Below are positions 53,399 to 64,000 of a stretch of DNA of 64,000 nt, in pieces; position 1 is the first letter of the stretch; every line of letters begins with the position of its first letter. Location: NCBI GenBank assembly GCA_033439255.1, contig CM065883.1:1860001-1924000 (forward strand), in the 5' to 3' direction. The position numbers and the translations under genes were made by a program. The notes below the pieces were generated by a model. It was not told the origin of the DNA, made no database searches, and was given only the letters and a program-made list of their open reading frames with translations. This DNA comes from Hericium rajendrae (lineage: Eukaryota > Basidiomycota > Agaricomycetes > Russulales > Hericiaceae).

Positions 53399-54639
53399 CT
53401 ACTGCGTCTTCTTATCTTTGCGCACTTCCACCTTCCGCGGCCCCGCAAGCGTATACCCCACCGTCCCAAGCCCGACGAGCGCCGCGCCCGCCCACAGCAG
53501 CGCGTTGCCGCGCGCACCGAACAGCAGCACGCTGAGCACGAGCGACGCGGCCTTGCGCACGACGAGCACGAGCGTGACGGTCAGCGCGGCGACGCGCGTC
53601 GTGAGGCGGTTGACGCCTGCGACGCAGAGGAGCTGCGTGAGCGTGTTGAGGGCGAGCGGGAGCGCGGACGCGGGGATTTGGATATGTCGTGCGAGGGGGA
53701 GGGGGACGCGCGGGGAGGCGAGGAGTGCGCGGGCTTGGGCGACGATGTCGGCGCGGACGGTGAGGAAGAGCGGGAGCGCGAGGAAGTGCAGGTAGAACAT
53801 GGATTCTTCCCATGTGTCCGGGCGCGTGTCGCGCTGCGCCTTGGGCTTCGCAGCGTTGCCGTTAGGGGTGGTGGATGTTGTGGACGTGCGGTTGCCGTAG
53901 CGCGCGTATGTCCGGTCCTGGACGACCCCGAGGAGGCCGGAGAGGACGAGGGCGAGCGTGAGGATGGCGATGCCTGTGAGATAGATGCGGAGGGGTGCGT
54001 CATGGTGCGATACTGAGCTGGGAGAGGGCTTCGTGGACTTGGAATGTGAGGCAGAGAGTGTGGTAAGGATGACGCCGAGGGTCACGAGTAGGACGGACGC
54101 GACCTGCCCGAGGGTGTATCTAGGTAACTTATCAGCAGAGGTTTTATTGGTAGAGAGTGGAGTTACCTCCGTTTGGATATCAGCCAGCCCATGAGCATGC
54201 TGACGACCAGACCGCCGCTGCGGAAGATGATGTGCACGGGCATGGGTATCGCATATGCGAAAGCAGCATTGTTGAGCAGCGAGATGAGATAGAAGAGCGC
54301 GACTTGGATGATGTACGGTGTGAGGGGTATGCGGCGCGGCTTGAGGCATGGTATAGGGATGCTAAGAGGTCCACGGAAAAAGGTAAGGAATCTGGGGAGT
54401 CCGTGGACAGATATGACAAGAAACTGGCAAAATGTGATGAGAGTGCCTGCGTTTGGGTACTGGGAGGTGACGCGTTCTAGTGAGAGGGCATTGCTGTAGA
54501 ATCATTGTTCAGTTATGGAAATTGGTAGATAATCTGTCCCTGACCTGCAGCATCCACCGAAAACCAAGCTAAGAGTCGTAAACCAATTGGATAGCAGCGC
54601 GAACGTCAGTCCAGACAGAGCTAGGCTCTGGGCAGACAT
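53399..54639 (-). CDS. UDP-N-acetylglucosamine transporter (YEA4/SLC35B4 type)
   Basis: Minus-strand exons 54639-54545, 54493-54167 and 54119-53399, in phase; 380 aa. It has about ten hydrophobic segments and family motifs: LALSGLTFALLSNWFTTLSL, SLERVTSQYPNAGTLITFCQ, LNNAAFAYAIPMPVHIIFRS, GGLVVSMLMGWLISKR, RYTLGQVASVLLVTLGVIL and near the end VTLVLVVRKAASLVLSVLLF. It ends with a short Lys-rich tail (KVEVRKDKKTQ), a possible ER-retrieval-type dilysine signal. Members move UDP-GlcNAc (or UDP-xylose) into the ER/Golgi in exchange for UMP for chitin and glycan synthesis. Substrate choice is inferred from the family. Divergent from the cyclin gene. Confidence 0.9.
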
Positions 54640-55406
54640 TTTCAGTCAAAAATCTATATAACTATGCAACAGGGACAAGCGCGTTCAGTAAGAACAAATT
54701 GAAGACCTCGGCGTCAGCAAGGACATACCGCGCTCGAACAGTTTTCTTCCGCTACCACTTCCTTGACACTTGCTGGTATGAAAAAGAGAGTTAAACGTAG
54801 AATGGGCAGACCCACCTCCCAGCCGTCCACAGCTACGCTGTGTATCCCAAGCATCATGCCAAACGCTCGCGACGTGTTCGGACTTCATTTGATGGCTTGC
54901 ACTGCCAGCAGGGATGGACGCGACGACCTCGGGGAAGACAAGCGCGCGGCAGAACCACGTGGCAGATCCCCATCAGCACGTGCATGGCGCGTCAAAACTG
55001 AAGTTTTGTTTCCGTCTCGGAAGACGCGCCTCGTCATGGACTACAAATGCAACTGCCAGTCTGCTTGATCCAAGGTAGGAGCTACGACACCATCGGTCTG
55101 AAATCCCATACGATGCTTTGTTAAATAAAGCAACGGTGAGTGAGGGGGATCCTCCCAGATCCCATTCATACACCCGCTTCGCATCACCCCTCAGTTGCAT
55201 TCCATTCACATAACCCGCCGGCGTCGGTCTCGTGATTTGTTCTTCGTGCCCCGTTGTTTGTTTATCGAGCAACACGCCCGTTAAAGGCGATCTGTCACCC
55301 TGCCACCGTTCAGCAGTCTCTTCCTCGGTCTTTTCTTCGTTTCTCTTGCTGTCCCTCGAAGGGCACACCCACATAATATCACCATACCCCTCACGCTCTC
55401 TTCGAT
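54640..55406. promoter_or_regulatory. Divergent promoter region (transporter / cyclin)
   Basis: About 770 bp between opposite starts. No coding frame is supported; the segment 55230-55400 is C/T-rich, as often seen before fungal start codons. Confidence 0.45.
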
Positions 55407-56828
55407 ATGTCCATAGACCGGCGGCATCCCGCCTCTCTCGTACCGGCCTCCGTGCACAATCCCCGCCTCGTCAAGCTCGTCCGCCAGAACGTGACGTACG
55501 ACATGGTGATGTACGTCGCCCACCAGGCGACGCGGGTCATCCCCCTGGCAGACGATGCGCAGCCTACGCCCGCTACTACTAGCGGCAGCAGTGCCCTCCC
55601 CACCCCGCCGCAGACGCCCCTCAGAACCAACTGCCCTGACTTGCCCATGCAGCCTGCGCTCCAGCCCCTGGAGGACTTTATTGTGCAGATCATCCAGGCG
55701 TCGAACGTGCAGGTGCCTACCCTGCTTACCACGCTCATTTTTCTCCACCGCCTGCGTACAAAGCTGCCTAAGATGGCCAAGGGTGCGTTGTCCCCTTTCT
55801 GTATAACCTGCTGAGTTCTGATGCAGTTAGCAGGGATACCCTGCACGCGCCATCGCGTCTTCCTAGCGACGCTGATCGTCGCCGCCAAGTATCTGAACGA
55901 CTCCTCGCCGAAGAACAAGCACTGGGCGGCGTACGCGCGCATCTTCGACATCTCCGAGATCAACCTCATGGAGAAGCAGCTCCTTTTCCTGCTCGACTAC
56001 GACCTGCGCTTCGACGAGCACGACGCGTGCACGCACTTCGCGCCGTTCCTGCCCCTCCCCACCGCCGCGCGCGAGACGCGCTCGCAGGCCGTCAACCGCG
56101 TCACGCAGGCGAGCAAGGCGCGCTCCGCGCAGCTCCCGCCGACGCCGCCGCACGACTCGCCCGCCGCGAGCATCACGAGCACGATGCACAACATCGCGAA
56201 GCGCATCTCGTCGACGTATCTTACCGTCGCGGCGGGCAGCGCCGCCGACCGCGAACGCTGTCACCTCCGCGCGAGCACGAGCAGCTCGGGCGCGGAGGAC
56301 GAGCCCGTGTCCTCGTCCGAGGACGCCGGCACATCAGACGAGGAACAGGGCCAGGAGCTCGAGTTCGTCGCGGAGGGCGCAGACGCGAACGCGGCGAGCG
56401 AGCGCGGGCGCTTCGTTCTGCGGCCCGTGCCCGCCGCGCGCCGGCGCAACATATCGGACGCGACGATGGTCGAGGCCGCGGCGGACGAGGGCGCGCTACG
56501 CCGCCCGGATGCGTCGCCGGTGCTGGCGCGCGCCGCGAGCAAGCAGCGCGGGAAGCACGGCGGGAAGGCGCTCCCGCAGAGCAGGACGATGCCGGCGCTG
56601 CAGCCGCCGCCGCGCACGCCTGCGTCTGCGGGCGGGGCAAGCGGGTTCCTGAGCCGCATGTGGGGCGCGGCAACGAAGGCGGCGCCGAGTGCAGTGCCGA
56701 GCGACGCGATTGCGGAGCCGGAGGAGGCGCATCCTGCGCCGGGAGCGGGGCCGTTCGCGCTGAGGCGCCTGGCGCATTCGCGGAGCGTGATGCTGCGCGG
56801 GACGGCCGGAGGTGATGCGGATATGTGA
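55407..56828 (+). CDS. Pho85-type cyclin (PCL1/2 group)
   Basis: Exons 55407-55782 and 55834-56828, in phase; 456 aa. The cyclin box (~15-210) has NVTYDMVMYVAHQATRVIPL, QVPTLLTTLIFLHRLRTKLP and HRVFLATLIVAAKYLNDSSP, then NKHWAAYARIFDISEINLME and KQLLFLLDYDLRF, all typical of PCL-type cyclins. Between the first two helices sits a Pro/Ser/Thr insert (~50-80). The C-terminal ~240 residues are disordered, Ser/Ala-rich with acidic patches (SSGAEDEPVSSSEDAGTSDEE) and many Ser-Pro/Arg sites, likely regulatory. It should activate a Pho85/CDK5-like kinase in cell cycle or polarity control. Confidence 0.9.
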
Positions 56829-57250
56829 GGCGAGGGCGCGGAGCAGAAAACTCGAAAACCCTAATAAATGAGTCGGTGCGTGGACTGGACGGTTGGCGCT
56901 GCTGCACATTGTATCTCCTCCTTTCTTTCTTTCTCTTCTGGGTCCGGACAAGTGCTGCATTATCTCAATATTTTTATCATCCGTCTTTTGCTTGTGTTTG
57001 GTGTTACAGTCTATCCCCGCATTTTCGGACGCTGTGTCGCACATCACTACCACAACCCTACTATATATCACTAGACGTACAAATCTCTCTACACTGTATC
57101 CTTAGCTCGTTTTGTGCATTACTATCAACAAGAACGTCAGATGCGTCTGAATCATGCAATGTGCTTACCATTGTATCGGGTGCGCACGCAGGAGGACATC
57201 TTGCACTGAGCAATGCATGTCGGGGATGACGCTACAGGCTACTTGAATAG

Positions 57251-57332
57251 TGCAATGGCGGTGCGCAGCGGTGAGCTATCATGATATGAGGATGTATGCA
57301 TGCCATGCGGCAGCTGGGGGCATAATCATACC
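57251..57332. repeat. Degenerate dispersed repeat, copy B
   Basis: Aligns with 41041-41125: shared TGGCGGTGCGCAGCG, ATCATGATAT and GGCAGC blocks in the same order and orientation. It is shorter on the right than copy A. Confidence 0.45.
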
Positions 57333-57531
57333 ATGTTAGCAGAGTAGTTCATCAATCCTTGCATTCAGACGCTGTTGCATAGTATGTTCCCCCCTTCCTC
57401 TTCTGGGCCCATCACTACGATTGGTGCGAATGCCCATGATGTTGGTATTCTCGGAAGTGATAATATCGCAAGCAAACACATATACATAATTCGTTTATGA
57501 TATTAATGACAATGACGGCCCAATTGACGAC

Positions 57532-57800
57532 CTAAAGAACGACCGAGACAATGTAAGGCACGAAGTAGCAAGTGTCAATGCACGCAAAAGAAGACAATTT
57601 CATGATCGCCTGTGGCACTTCACCCAATGACGCCAGGATACAGTACTCCGCGCATCCAAGCCGCCTCGCCTCTTCCGGGTCCAAAGCGGTCCACCCATAC
57701 ACGGGCCCGATCCTGACCATCTGGCCCGTCTTTATATCTACATCCACCTCGCTGAGTGCTCGAGTAACAACTTCAACGAGTTGTTGAAGATCTTGAGACC
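57532..57800 (-). pseudogene. Orphan frame with coding character, no model
   Basis: A minus frame running from ~57800 to a TAG at 57532 reads DLQQLVEVVTRALSEVDVD, then TGQMVRIGPVYGWTALD, PEEARRLGCAEYCILASLG and EVPQAIMKL. Residue choice and codon use look like a real protein, but the frame is closed by TGA upstream, and no acceptor or partner exon could be fixed. It may be the remnant of a lost gene or the last exon of an unrecognised gene. I recognise no family. Confidence 0.3.
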
Positions 57801-57830
57801 GACCTCAACGAGCGCTAACGAAACGGCGCA

Positions 57831-57856
57831 GATAAGATAAGATAAGATAAGATAAT
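57831..57856. repeat. (AGATA)n microsatellite, about five copies
   Basis: Five tandem AGATA units. Fungal GATA-factor sites occur in each unit, but this looks like a simple repeat. Confidence 0.85.
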
Positions 57857-58874
57857 CAAAAGCTTCCGTGGCAATGCCGGCGGCTTCTCCATCTCGCCAA
57901 ATCCACTGGCTTTTTTCCACCGCTTATTCTCCCCCGGCCATGATCGTAAGCATAAGTAAGACTTAAGACGAAGGTAGACGTCTCCATGTGTATTCTAGAT
58001 TCTAGGATCGCCCCCGGACCTTTTGTGTGCTCGACTTCGTGGTCTTTCTCCCGGAGATTAAAGCATCAGCATATGGTACGCATCAAAATTCTGGGATCGG
58101 AGGACTGGATCCTTTCGGCTGCGGCGGCGCCCTGGCGTGGCATTCGAGGAGTGCAGGGTCGCCTGTCATGTTATGTAGAATACCCCCGACAGAAGATTTG
58201 AACAGCTAGCTTCTCTGTACTGTAAGGTGGAAAGTCGATGCGCTGCAAAAATGGAGGCCAGGTAGCGGGGTTGTCGTGCCCTGCGCAGCGTTTATGTTTC
58301 CGCGCTCTGCAGATTTGAATCCGTTTCTCTACCTTTCCGTTCCGGGCCCGTGAATCCGACTATCTGCGTAAGTTTTGAGCTACCATTATTTTCTTGTATT
58401 TCGCCTCTTCAAGTACCCCATCATGTTAAACAGGATGAGCAGCCTACAAACCTAGATCGTTATCTACGTTACTACACTTAGCTCGGTTGGTGGCATTTAC
58501 TATTGTGATCGACGAGAGGCGTCATACGCATCATACCATAGGGTCGCGGAGGTTGAAACCGTAAAATGACTGCCGGCGGATCGACATGAAGCAAACACCA
58601 TCGGGCGCATCTGGCGGACATGAGTGGTGCGAGGCATATTCTGGGAGAGCACTAGGCCGAGGATAGCGGTGAGGGGATTCCAGAACGGACGGAGGGAGGT
58701 GTCAAGGGGGGATGATAGTTAGAGTGATTGCCACGTGCGCTGGGTGTGGTATGACGGCATTGGCCAGCTCTTCATAATGTCATCGATTCGATCCACAGTA
58801 TCCAACTCTCCCAGCCCTCGCACGACCCTCCCTTGAGCCGCCCTCCTCCCTTTCCACACTCTCCGGTCCCCGTC

Positions 58875-59691
58875 ATGGCTTCCCAACGCCATCAATCTGT
58901 CGAACCTCCGACCAAAGCAGCGCCCCCGCCTCCGTCCCCGCTCAAGGCGGATAAACCCGCCCCCACCCCCACCCCCGCATCCCCCATTGCCCCGCCTCCA
59001 TCCGCGTCCGCCACCGCGCCCCTGCGCGAATCCGTGCCGCCGTCGCCCCTGCCCAAGGGACCGCCGCCCGCCGATGTGTCCCGCGAGGCCAGTGCCGTGC
59101 CCGAGCCCACGCCCGAACCAGAAGTCGAGCCCGAAATCGTAGACGCCGCGGTCGAGGTGTGTGTGCACTCACATGCTCTCATTAACGCTACTGATGCACA
59201 CATGGCAGGCGCTCGAAAAAGGTGATGCAATCGACATGGAGACGTTCACGCAAATCCTCGATCTCGACGAGGAGGACAACCACGAGTTCTCGCGTGGCAT
59301 GGTAATGGCCTACTTTTCTCAGGCGGCCACAACGTTTGACGAGATGGACTCCGCGCTGTACGTTGACTCGCGCCTGCATTCTGACGCTGCGTGCTGATGC
59401 TGTCCCGTGGCATGCAGCGCGTCGAAGAACCTCCCGCAGCTCTCCTCGCTCGGGCACTTCCTCAAAGGCTCCTCCGCCGCGCTCGGCGTCGCGAAGGTGC
59501 AGGCGTCCTGCGAACAGATCCAGCATCTAGGCCAGAAGCGCGATGAGCAGGCTGGCAAGGATCTGTCGGCAGAGGACGCGCTCCGCCTCATCGGTACGAC
59601 GCTTGGGCGCGTGAAGAAAGAGTACGTCGTTGCGGAGGCGTGGCTTAAGAAGTGGTATGATGACCACCAGGACGAGGAGCCCGTGACCTGA
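58875..59691 (+). CDS. Histidine phosphotransfer protein (Ypd1-like) with Pro/Ala-rich N-terminus
   Basis: Exons 58875-59156, 59209-59357 and 59418-59691, in phase; 234 aa. The first ~95 residues are almost only Pro, Ala, Ser and Glu with no fold. The HPt four-helix bundle follows: DMETFTQILDLDEEDNHEFS, MVMAYFSQAATTFDEMDSAL and the phosphorylation site LGHFLKGSSAALG, whose His is the phospho-acceptor (~residue 156), then helices ending WLKKWYDDHQDEEPV. Ypd1 carries phosphate from hybrid histidine kinases to Ssk1 and Skn7 response regulators in osmotic and oxidative stress signalling. Usually this is a single-copy essential gene in fungi. The long Pro/Ala extension is more than most Ypd1 proteins have. 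Confidence 0.93.
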
Positions 59692-60478
59692 GTTGCTCAG
59701 GTCTTGGATCCTTCGGGAGGGAGGAGGGAGAGGGTGGTGAGTTGTCCTCCATTGCCGTGCGCACACGAGCAGGGTGCATCTTATCCCCGTGACGAGACGA
59801 CGCCAAACGCTATGGAGAATATGGTGTGTAGAAGTAGTGTTTGTTTCGTTGCAGGATATCGAGTTCTCAGTTTACTATTCCACACCTAAAACCACGTTTG
59901 TGATTGATCTAATTAGCGGACGAGTCCTGTATTCCCAGTAGTCTTAGGCTGGTCAACCAGCTTGGAACTCTCTTGACGGCCTGAATTGTCCTCAAGCTGC
60001 TGCTGGTCCGTGCACTGCAAAATTTACCGCAACCGCGTTCACGAAGTTCACGAGATGGAGCTCATCACTGTCAAGGTGGCTCCGCAAGTCGGGGACGCGG
60101 GCCGCCCTGTCGCGGCATGGACTCGGCACCGCTAACCCTTCTCGGCAAACGCCGGATATTGCGTCGCCGCTCAGACTGGGCGACGAACGATAGCAAAGTC
60201 TATCTCCGCGGTGGACGACTTCACGTCAAGACGCAAAAATGTGAGTATTGCTGTCCCTCTGTGCTGCTAATCTTCTGTAGGATGCTCCGAGAGATGCTGT
60301 TTGATGCGTTGGGCCAAACTGTGTGCAGAGAGAAATGGTTTCAGTGGATGGATGCGGTGGAGAGGGTCCGGCTGCACTCGGAGCGTCCATCGCAGCTTGC
60401 GCTTGCTTCCTCGCTTTTTCTGGCCTCGTTTCGCAACGACCCCGGGTGCTCATATCGCTTTGCGTTGCAGAATAAAAG
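59692..60478. promoter_or_regulatory. Ypd1 3'UTR and ribosomal protein promoter
   Basis: About 790 bp. At 60132-60140 lies CTAACCCTT, close to the telobox/Rap1-like motif found before ribosomal protein genes in fungi. The plus frame 60117-60641 overlaps the first uL2 exons in another frame and is not supported. No other gene is visible. Confidence 0.4.
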
Positions 60479-61458
60479 ATGGGTCGGGTTATCAGGGCAC
60501 AAAGGCGCTCGCACGCTATCGTACGTGGGATGGTATATTTGGTCGGGGGAGATGCTAATCGCGGCTTGCGCACGTACAGTTCAAGGCGCACACCCATCTC
60601 AACAAGCAACCCGCCCAGTTCCGTGCGCTCGACTACGCTGAGCGCAACGGCTACGTCCGCGGCATCGTGAAGGAGATCATCCACGACTCTGGCCGGTGCG
60701 TGTGTTCGCAGCTAGAAATCGGCACCAGCTCATCCCTCACAGTGGTGCTCCTCTCGCCCGCGTCGTTTTCCGCGACCCCTACCGCTACAAGCTCCGCAAG
60801 GAGACCTTCATCGCGACCGAGGGCCTGCACACCGGGGCGTTCGTCTACTGCGGCAAGAAGGCGACGCTCAGCGTCGGCAACGTGCTCCCCGTCTCGCAGC
60901 TCCCCGAAGGCACCATCATCTGCAACGTTGAGGAGAAGGTCGGCGACCGCGGTGCCCTCGCGCGCACGTCGGGCAACTACGCGACCGTCATCGGCCACTC
61001 GCCCGAGGAGAACAAGACGCGCATCCGTCTCCCGTCCGGCTCGAAGAAGACCGTCAGCGGCAGCGCGCGTGCGACTGTCGGCATCGTCGCGGGTGGTGGC
61101 CGTATCGACAAGCCCCTGCTCAAGGCCGGCCGTGCATACTACAAGTTCAAGGCCAAGCGCTACAAGTACGTTTTTGTGTGCCGTTTGTGCGATAGTGACT
61201 GATAGTGTCGTGCAGCTGGCCCCGTACTCGTGGTGTGGCTATGAACCCGGTTGACCATCCTCACGGTGGTGGTAACCACCAGCATATCGGAAAGGCGTCC
61301 ACCATCGCCCGCTCTGCCGTCCCAGGTCAGAAAGTCGGTCTCATTGCCGCCCGTCGGGTACGTATTCTCGTTGCAACGTGTCTTGCTTGTCTTGTTGATG
61401 AAGCGGTGCTCTGCAGACTGGTCTGCTGCGCGGTTCGGTCAAGGTCAAGGATGCGTAA
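60479..61458 (+). CDS. RPL2: 60S ribosomal protein uL2 (L2/L8)
   Basis: Exons 60479-60520, 60580-60695, 60743-61165, 61216-61357 and 61417-61458, in phase; 254 aa, the usual length in fungi. It starts [20 protein letters not shown] and contains [36 protein letters not shown] and [20 protein letters not shown]. The peptidyl-transferase-centre loop is [15 protein letters not shown]. uL2 is a core protein of the large subunit, needed for subunit joining. The conserved His in GGGNHQHIG is present. Introns are short (47-59 nt) and sit early, as in many ribosomal protein genes. Confidence 0.97.
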
Positions 61459-62603
61459 AGAGGCTGAGGAGCTGTCTACGATTTACTTGTCCTTATGCTG
61501 CGTTCACGTCCTACTTTTCCTCTCCTGTCTTTGCACAAAATGTTGTATGCACCGACGCCCATTTGCATATGCATCGTACCATGTTTTTCATGCCCCATGA
61601 ATGCCCTGTGTGTGGGTTTCTTAACTTCTAAGATGTCTACGACGACAAAAACGTCCAATCACTGGACGACATCCTCGTAGAATGCTCGATCCCAAAGTAA
61701 TTTCTGACCTGTTGATTGACCAGGCCTGGCCTCAATATGGTGACCACCCTCTTGCAATTTTACAAATTGGGCCGCTAGCTGTCAAATCCACTGCCGACCC
61801 AGGCCTCATCGACAGCTTCTGGCCACTACATCTCTCACCACCTCTCACCACCGACATGTTTGACAACCCCGGTGGCCCAACACTAGCCCAACCCGAAAGC
61901 AAAATCGGCCGAGGCACCTGTCCGATTTCATGAGTTCCCTAAATCGTCGGCGGCTCACTTCGACATACCTGATGAATCCGATGTACTACATAGCTCTGCC
62001 TTAGTCTTCAAGCGGACCTTACACAGAAGAAAGTTGTCCTGAACTCTGCCTCCTCATCTACTTATACGTCAGCTATGCTTCTCTGTTACTCACACCGACG
62101 GGGTTGGGGAATTCAATCTCATCGATCTCATCTTGGTCGGGTAGATCTACTACGCTACGAGATCATTGATCGCTGTACCCCGGAAAATTAAATTCACCCC
62201 ACAGTATTTACCCCCGCGACCAGTTTCTGCCTGCGGTCTCGACTCTCCATAGGAGGCGGGCAAGGACGTGGCAACTTGTGGACAGTTGGGGACACCTCTA
62301 AGGCTTGATTTCGGCGTTCAGCAAAGAGTTGAGCCTGTGATAGGCCGAATTTCTCGAATCGTTTACGGTAACGCTATGCCGACGAGCATGAACGTTTGAG
62401 CAGCGTGCCCGGAATCATAATCGTAGATTGGCATCGAGGGTGTTCCCATGACCCGACCAGTAAAGAGGCTTTGTGCGTGGGGTCCGGAGAATGACTTCAT
62501 TCCCAAGCCTGCATCCTGCCTCATCCCGCCTTCCACGCTTGCATCGATACCACATCGCACACACATCGTAAGTCCACCCGCCGTCCTCACCACAACCCCA
62601 TCC
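61459..62603. other. 1.1 kb gap, nothing recognised
   Basis: Short frames only. An 83-codon plus frame at 61682-61933 repeats the phrase CTCACCACC and has no domain. The right end should hold the FGGY kinase promoter. Confidence 0.5.
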
Positions 62604-64000
62604 ATGGCAGGCGAAAGCTACTACATCGGCATCGACGTCGGGACGGGCTCCGTGCGCGCGGGGCTCGTCAAGGCCGACGGCACGCTCGCCGCGGTCTCCA
62701 CGCAGGACACTACCACCTGGCGCGACTCAAACGACCACCGCATCTTCGAGCAGTCCACGACCGAGATTTGGAAAGGTATCTGCACCTCCGTGCGCGCGGT
62801 GCTCGCTGAGGCGGGCGCCGCGCCCGCGGACGTCAAGGGCCTCGGCTTCGACGCGACGTGCTCGCTCGCGGTGTCCGACCTGAACGGCGAACCCGTCACG
62901 GTCACCAAAGGCGCGCAGCTCGGGCAGGCCGGCGAGCGCAACATCGTGCTGTGGGCGGACCACCGCGCGGAGAAGGAAGCCGAGCTCATCAACAGCCAGG
63001 ACTCCGTCGTGCTCAACTACGTCGGTGGCACCATGAGCGTGCGTGCCGCGCCGTACCTCCGCGCTCTGCCGCCCACTGACATCCACCCGCCCGCCAGCTC
63101 GAGATGGAGGTCCCGAAGATCCTCTGGCTGAAGAACCACATGACGCCGGAGCTCTTCGCGCGCTGCCAGTTCTTCGACCTCCCGGACTTCCTCACATACC
63201 ACGCGACCGGCGTCAACACGCGCTCCGTGTGCTCCGTCACCTGCAAGTGCTCGTATGTCCCCGACAAGGGCTGGCAGGCCGACTTCTTCAACGCCATCGG
63301 CCTCCCCGAGATCCCGCAGAACGGGTTCAAGGCTATGGGCGCGACCGGCGGCGACGTGCTCACCGCGGGCACGCCCGTCGGGAAGGGCCTGTCGAAGCGC
63401 GCGGCGGAGGAGCTTGGGCTGTTGGAGGGCACGCCGGTGGGGAGTGGGGTTATTGATGCGTATGCGGGGTGGTTGGGTACTATCGCCGCGCGCCATGAGC
63501 AGGGCGGGAAGCTCTCTGAGCGCGTTGCGTTCGAGGAGTCTGGGCACCGCCTTGCTGCTGTCGCTGGCACTAGCACATGCCACATCGTCCAGAGCCGCGA
63601 GGGCGTCTTCGTGGATGGCGTCTGGGGTCCCTACAAGGATGCTGTATTCCCTGGATGGTGGATGAATGAGGGTGGACAGTCCTCCACTGGACAGGTAGGC
63701 GCATGTTCCATAGCCAATCCACCCCACTTACGAAGTCATCTCTGCAGCTCATCGATTTCATGATTACGACCCACCCTGCGTACGGCGAACTCAAGGAGCT
63801 TGCCGCGCAGCGAAAAACCAATATCCACCAAGGTGTGCTCCATTATACATCCGCCCTGTTCTTGACTGATTATTGTACGTCTAGTCCTCCGTGATACGCT
63901 CGAGGAGATCCGCGTGCGCGAAGGCGCCGAGACCTGGACTGAAGTCCTCAAATTCATGCACTTCTACCCAGACTTGCACGGTACGGCTCCCCAATCCCTC
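62604..64000 (+). CDS. FGGY-family pentulose kinase (D-ribulokinase type), 3' end outside window
   Basis: Exons 62604-63038, 63098-63694, 63748-63832 and 63885-63980, with a GTACGG donor at 63981 leading out of the window; at least ~404 residues are present. The N-terminal ATP-binding fold starts YYIGIDVGTGSVRAGLV. Family motifs are GLGFDATCSLAV, RNIVLWADHRAEKEAELIN, EVPKILWLKNHM and VIDAYAGWLGTI. The second domain begins around LAAVAGTSTCHIV, then WGPYKDAVFPGWW and NEGGQSSTGQ. These match the FGGY/YDR109C group, which phosphorylates D-ribulose in metabolite repair. An alternative is a sugar kinase for another pentulose. The C-terminal ATP-binding motifs lie outside the window. Confidence 0.9.

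Larger units (their letters stand above)
56829..58874. other. 2 kb gap with a repeat copy, a pentanucleotide microsatellite and an orphan frame
   Basis: No recognised gene. It contains repeat copy B (57251-57332), an orphan minus frame (57800-57532) and an AGATA microsatellite (57831-57856). The last 150 bp should be the Ypd1 promoter. Confidence 0.5.

Noticed and set aside
60117-60641. 174-codon plus frame upstream of uL2
   Set aside because: It overlaps the first two uL2 exons in another frame and has no family motif.

Overview
The window is nuclear DNA of a filamentous basidiomycete, most likely a mushroom-forming Agaricomycete. The genes carry many short GT-AG introns (mostly 48-70 nt), intergenic gaps are small and the coding DNA is GC-rich. 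A FunK1-type kinase (35.2-37.4 kb) and a DUF6535 membrane protein (47.7-51.3 kb) belong to families expanded in Agaricomycetes. The order or genus cannot be fixed from this sequence. I see no rRNA, CRISPR array or convincing tRNA.

Layout. 0-9 kb: the start of an unknown minus-strand gene, a LIM-domain-binding (LDB/PtaB-type) transcription cofactor, two tiny one-span membrane protein genes, and a PNUTS-like PP1 regulatory subunit. 9-20 kb: an HMG-box protein, a WW-domain protein, the nucleotide-excision-repair ATPase Rad16, and a cytochrome b5-acyl-CoA dehydrogenase fusion. 20-31 kb: a mitochondrial FAD/folate-type carrier, a prolyl oligopeptidase, the tRNA adenosine deaminase subunit Tad2, mitochondrial IF3 and a PPR protein. 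31-45 kb: cap-binding protein CBP80, the FunK1 kinase, an SH3 protein, a long gap, and a Gln-rich SSXT/SS18-like protein. 45-53 kb: a STYX-like pseudophosphatase, then an AT-rich accessory island with a MITE-like element and the DUF6535 gene. 53-64 kb: a UDP-GlcNAc transporter (YEA4 type), a Pho85-type cyclin, a Ypd1 phosphotransfer protein, ribosomal protein uL2 and the 5' part of an FGGY pentulose kinase.

Most genes are housekeeping and form no single pathway. Themes are RNA metabolism (CBP80, PNUTS, Tad2, mtIF3, PPR), transcription and chromatin (LDB, HMG, SSXT), and signalling (Ypd1, cyclin, FunK1, STYX). Several neighbours are divergent and share short promoters.

Exon junctions were read by eye and tested by codon phase and family motifs. 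Two results go beyond simple ORFs. The DUF6535 gene has three more exons than its long ORF suggests. At least nine one-base frame breaks lie in 1-19.5 kb, while none was found in 20.5-64 kb. Most of the breaks sit at or next to short homopolymer runs, which suggests local sequence error rather than gene decay.
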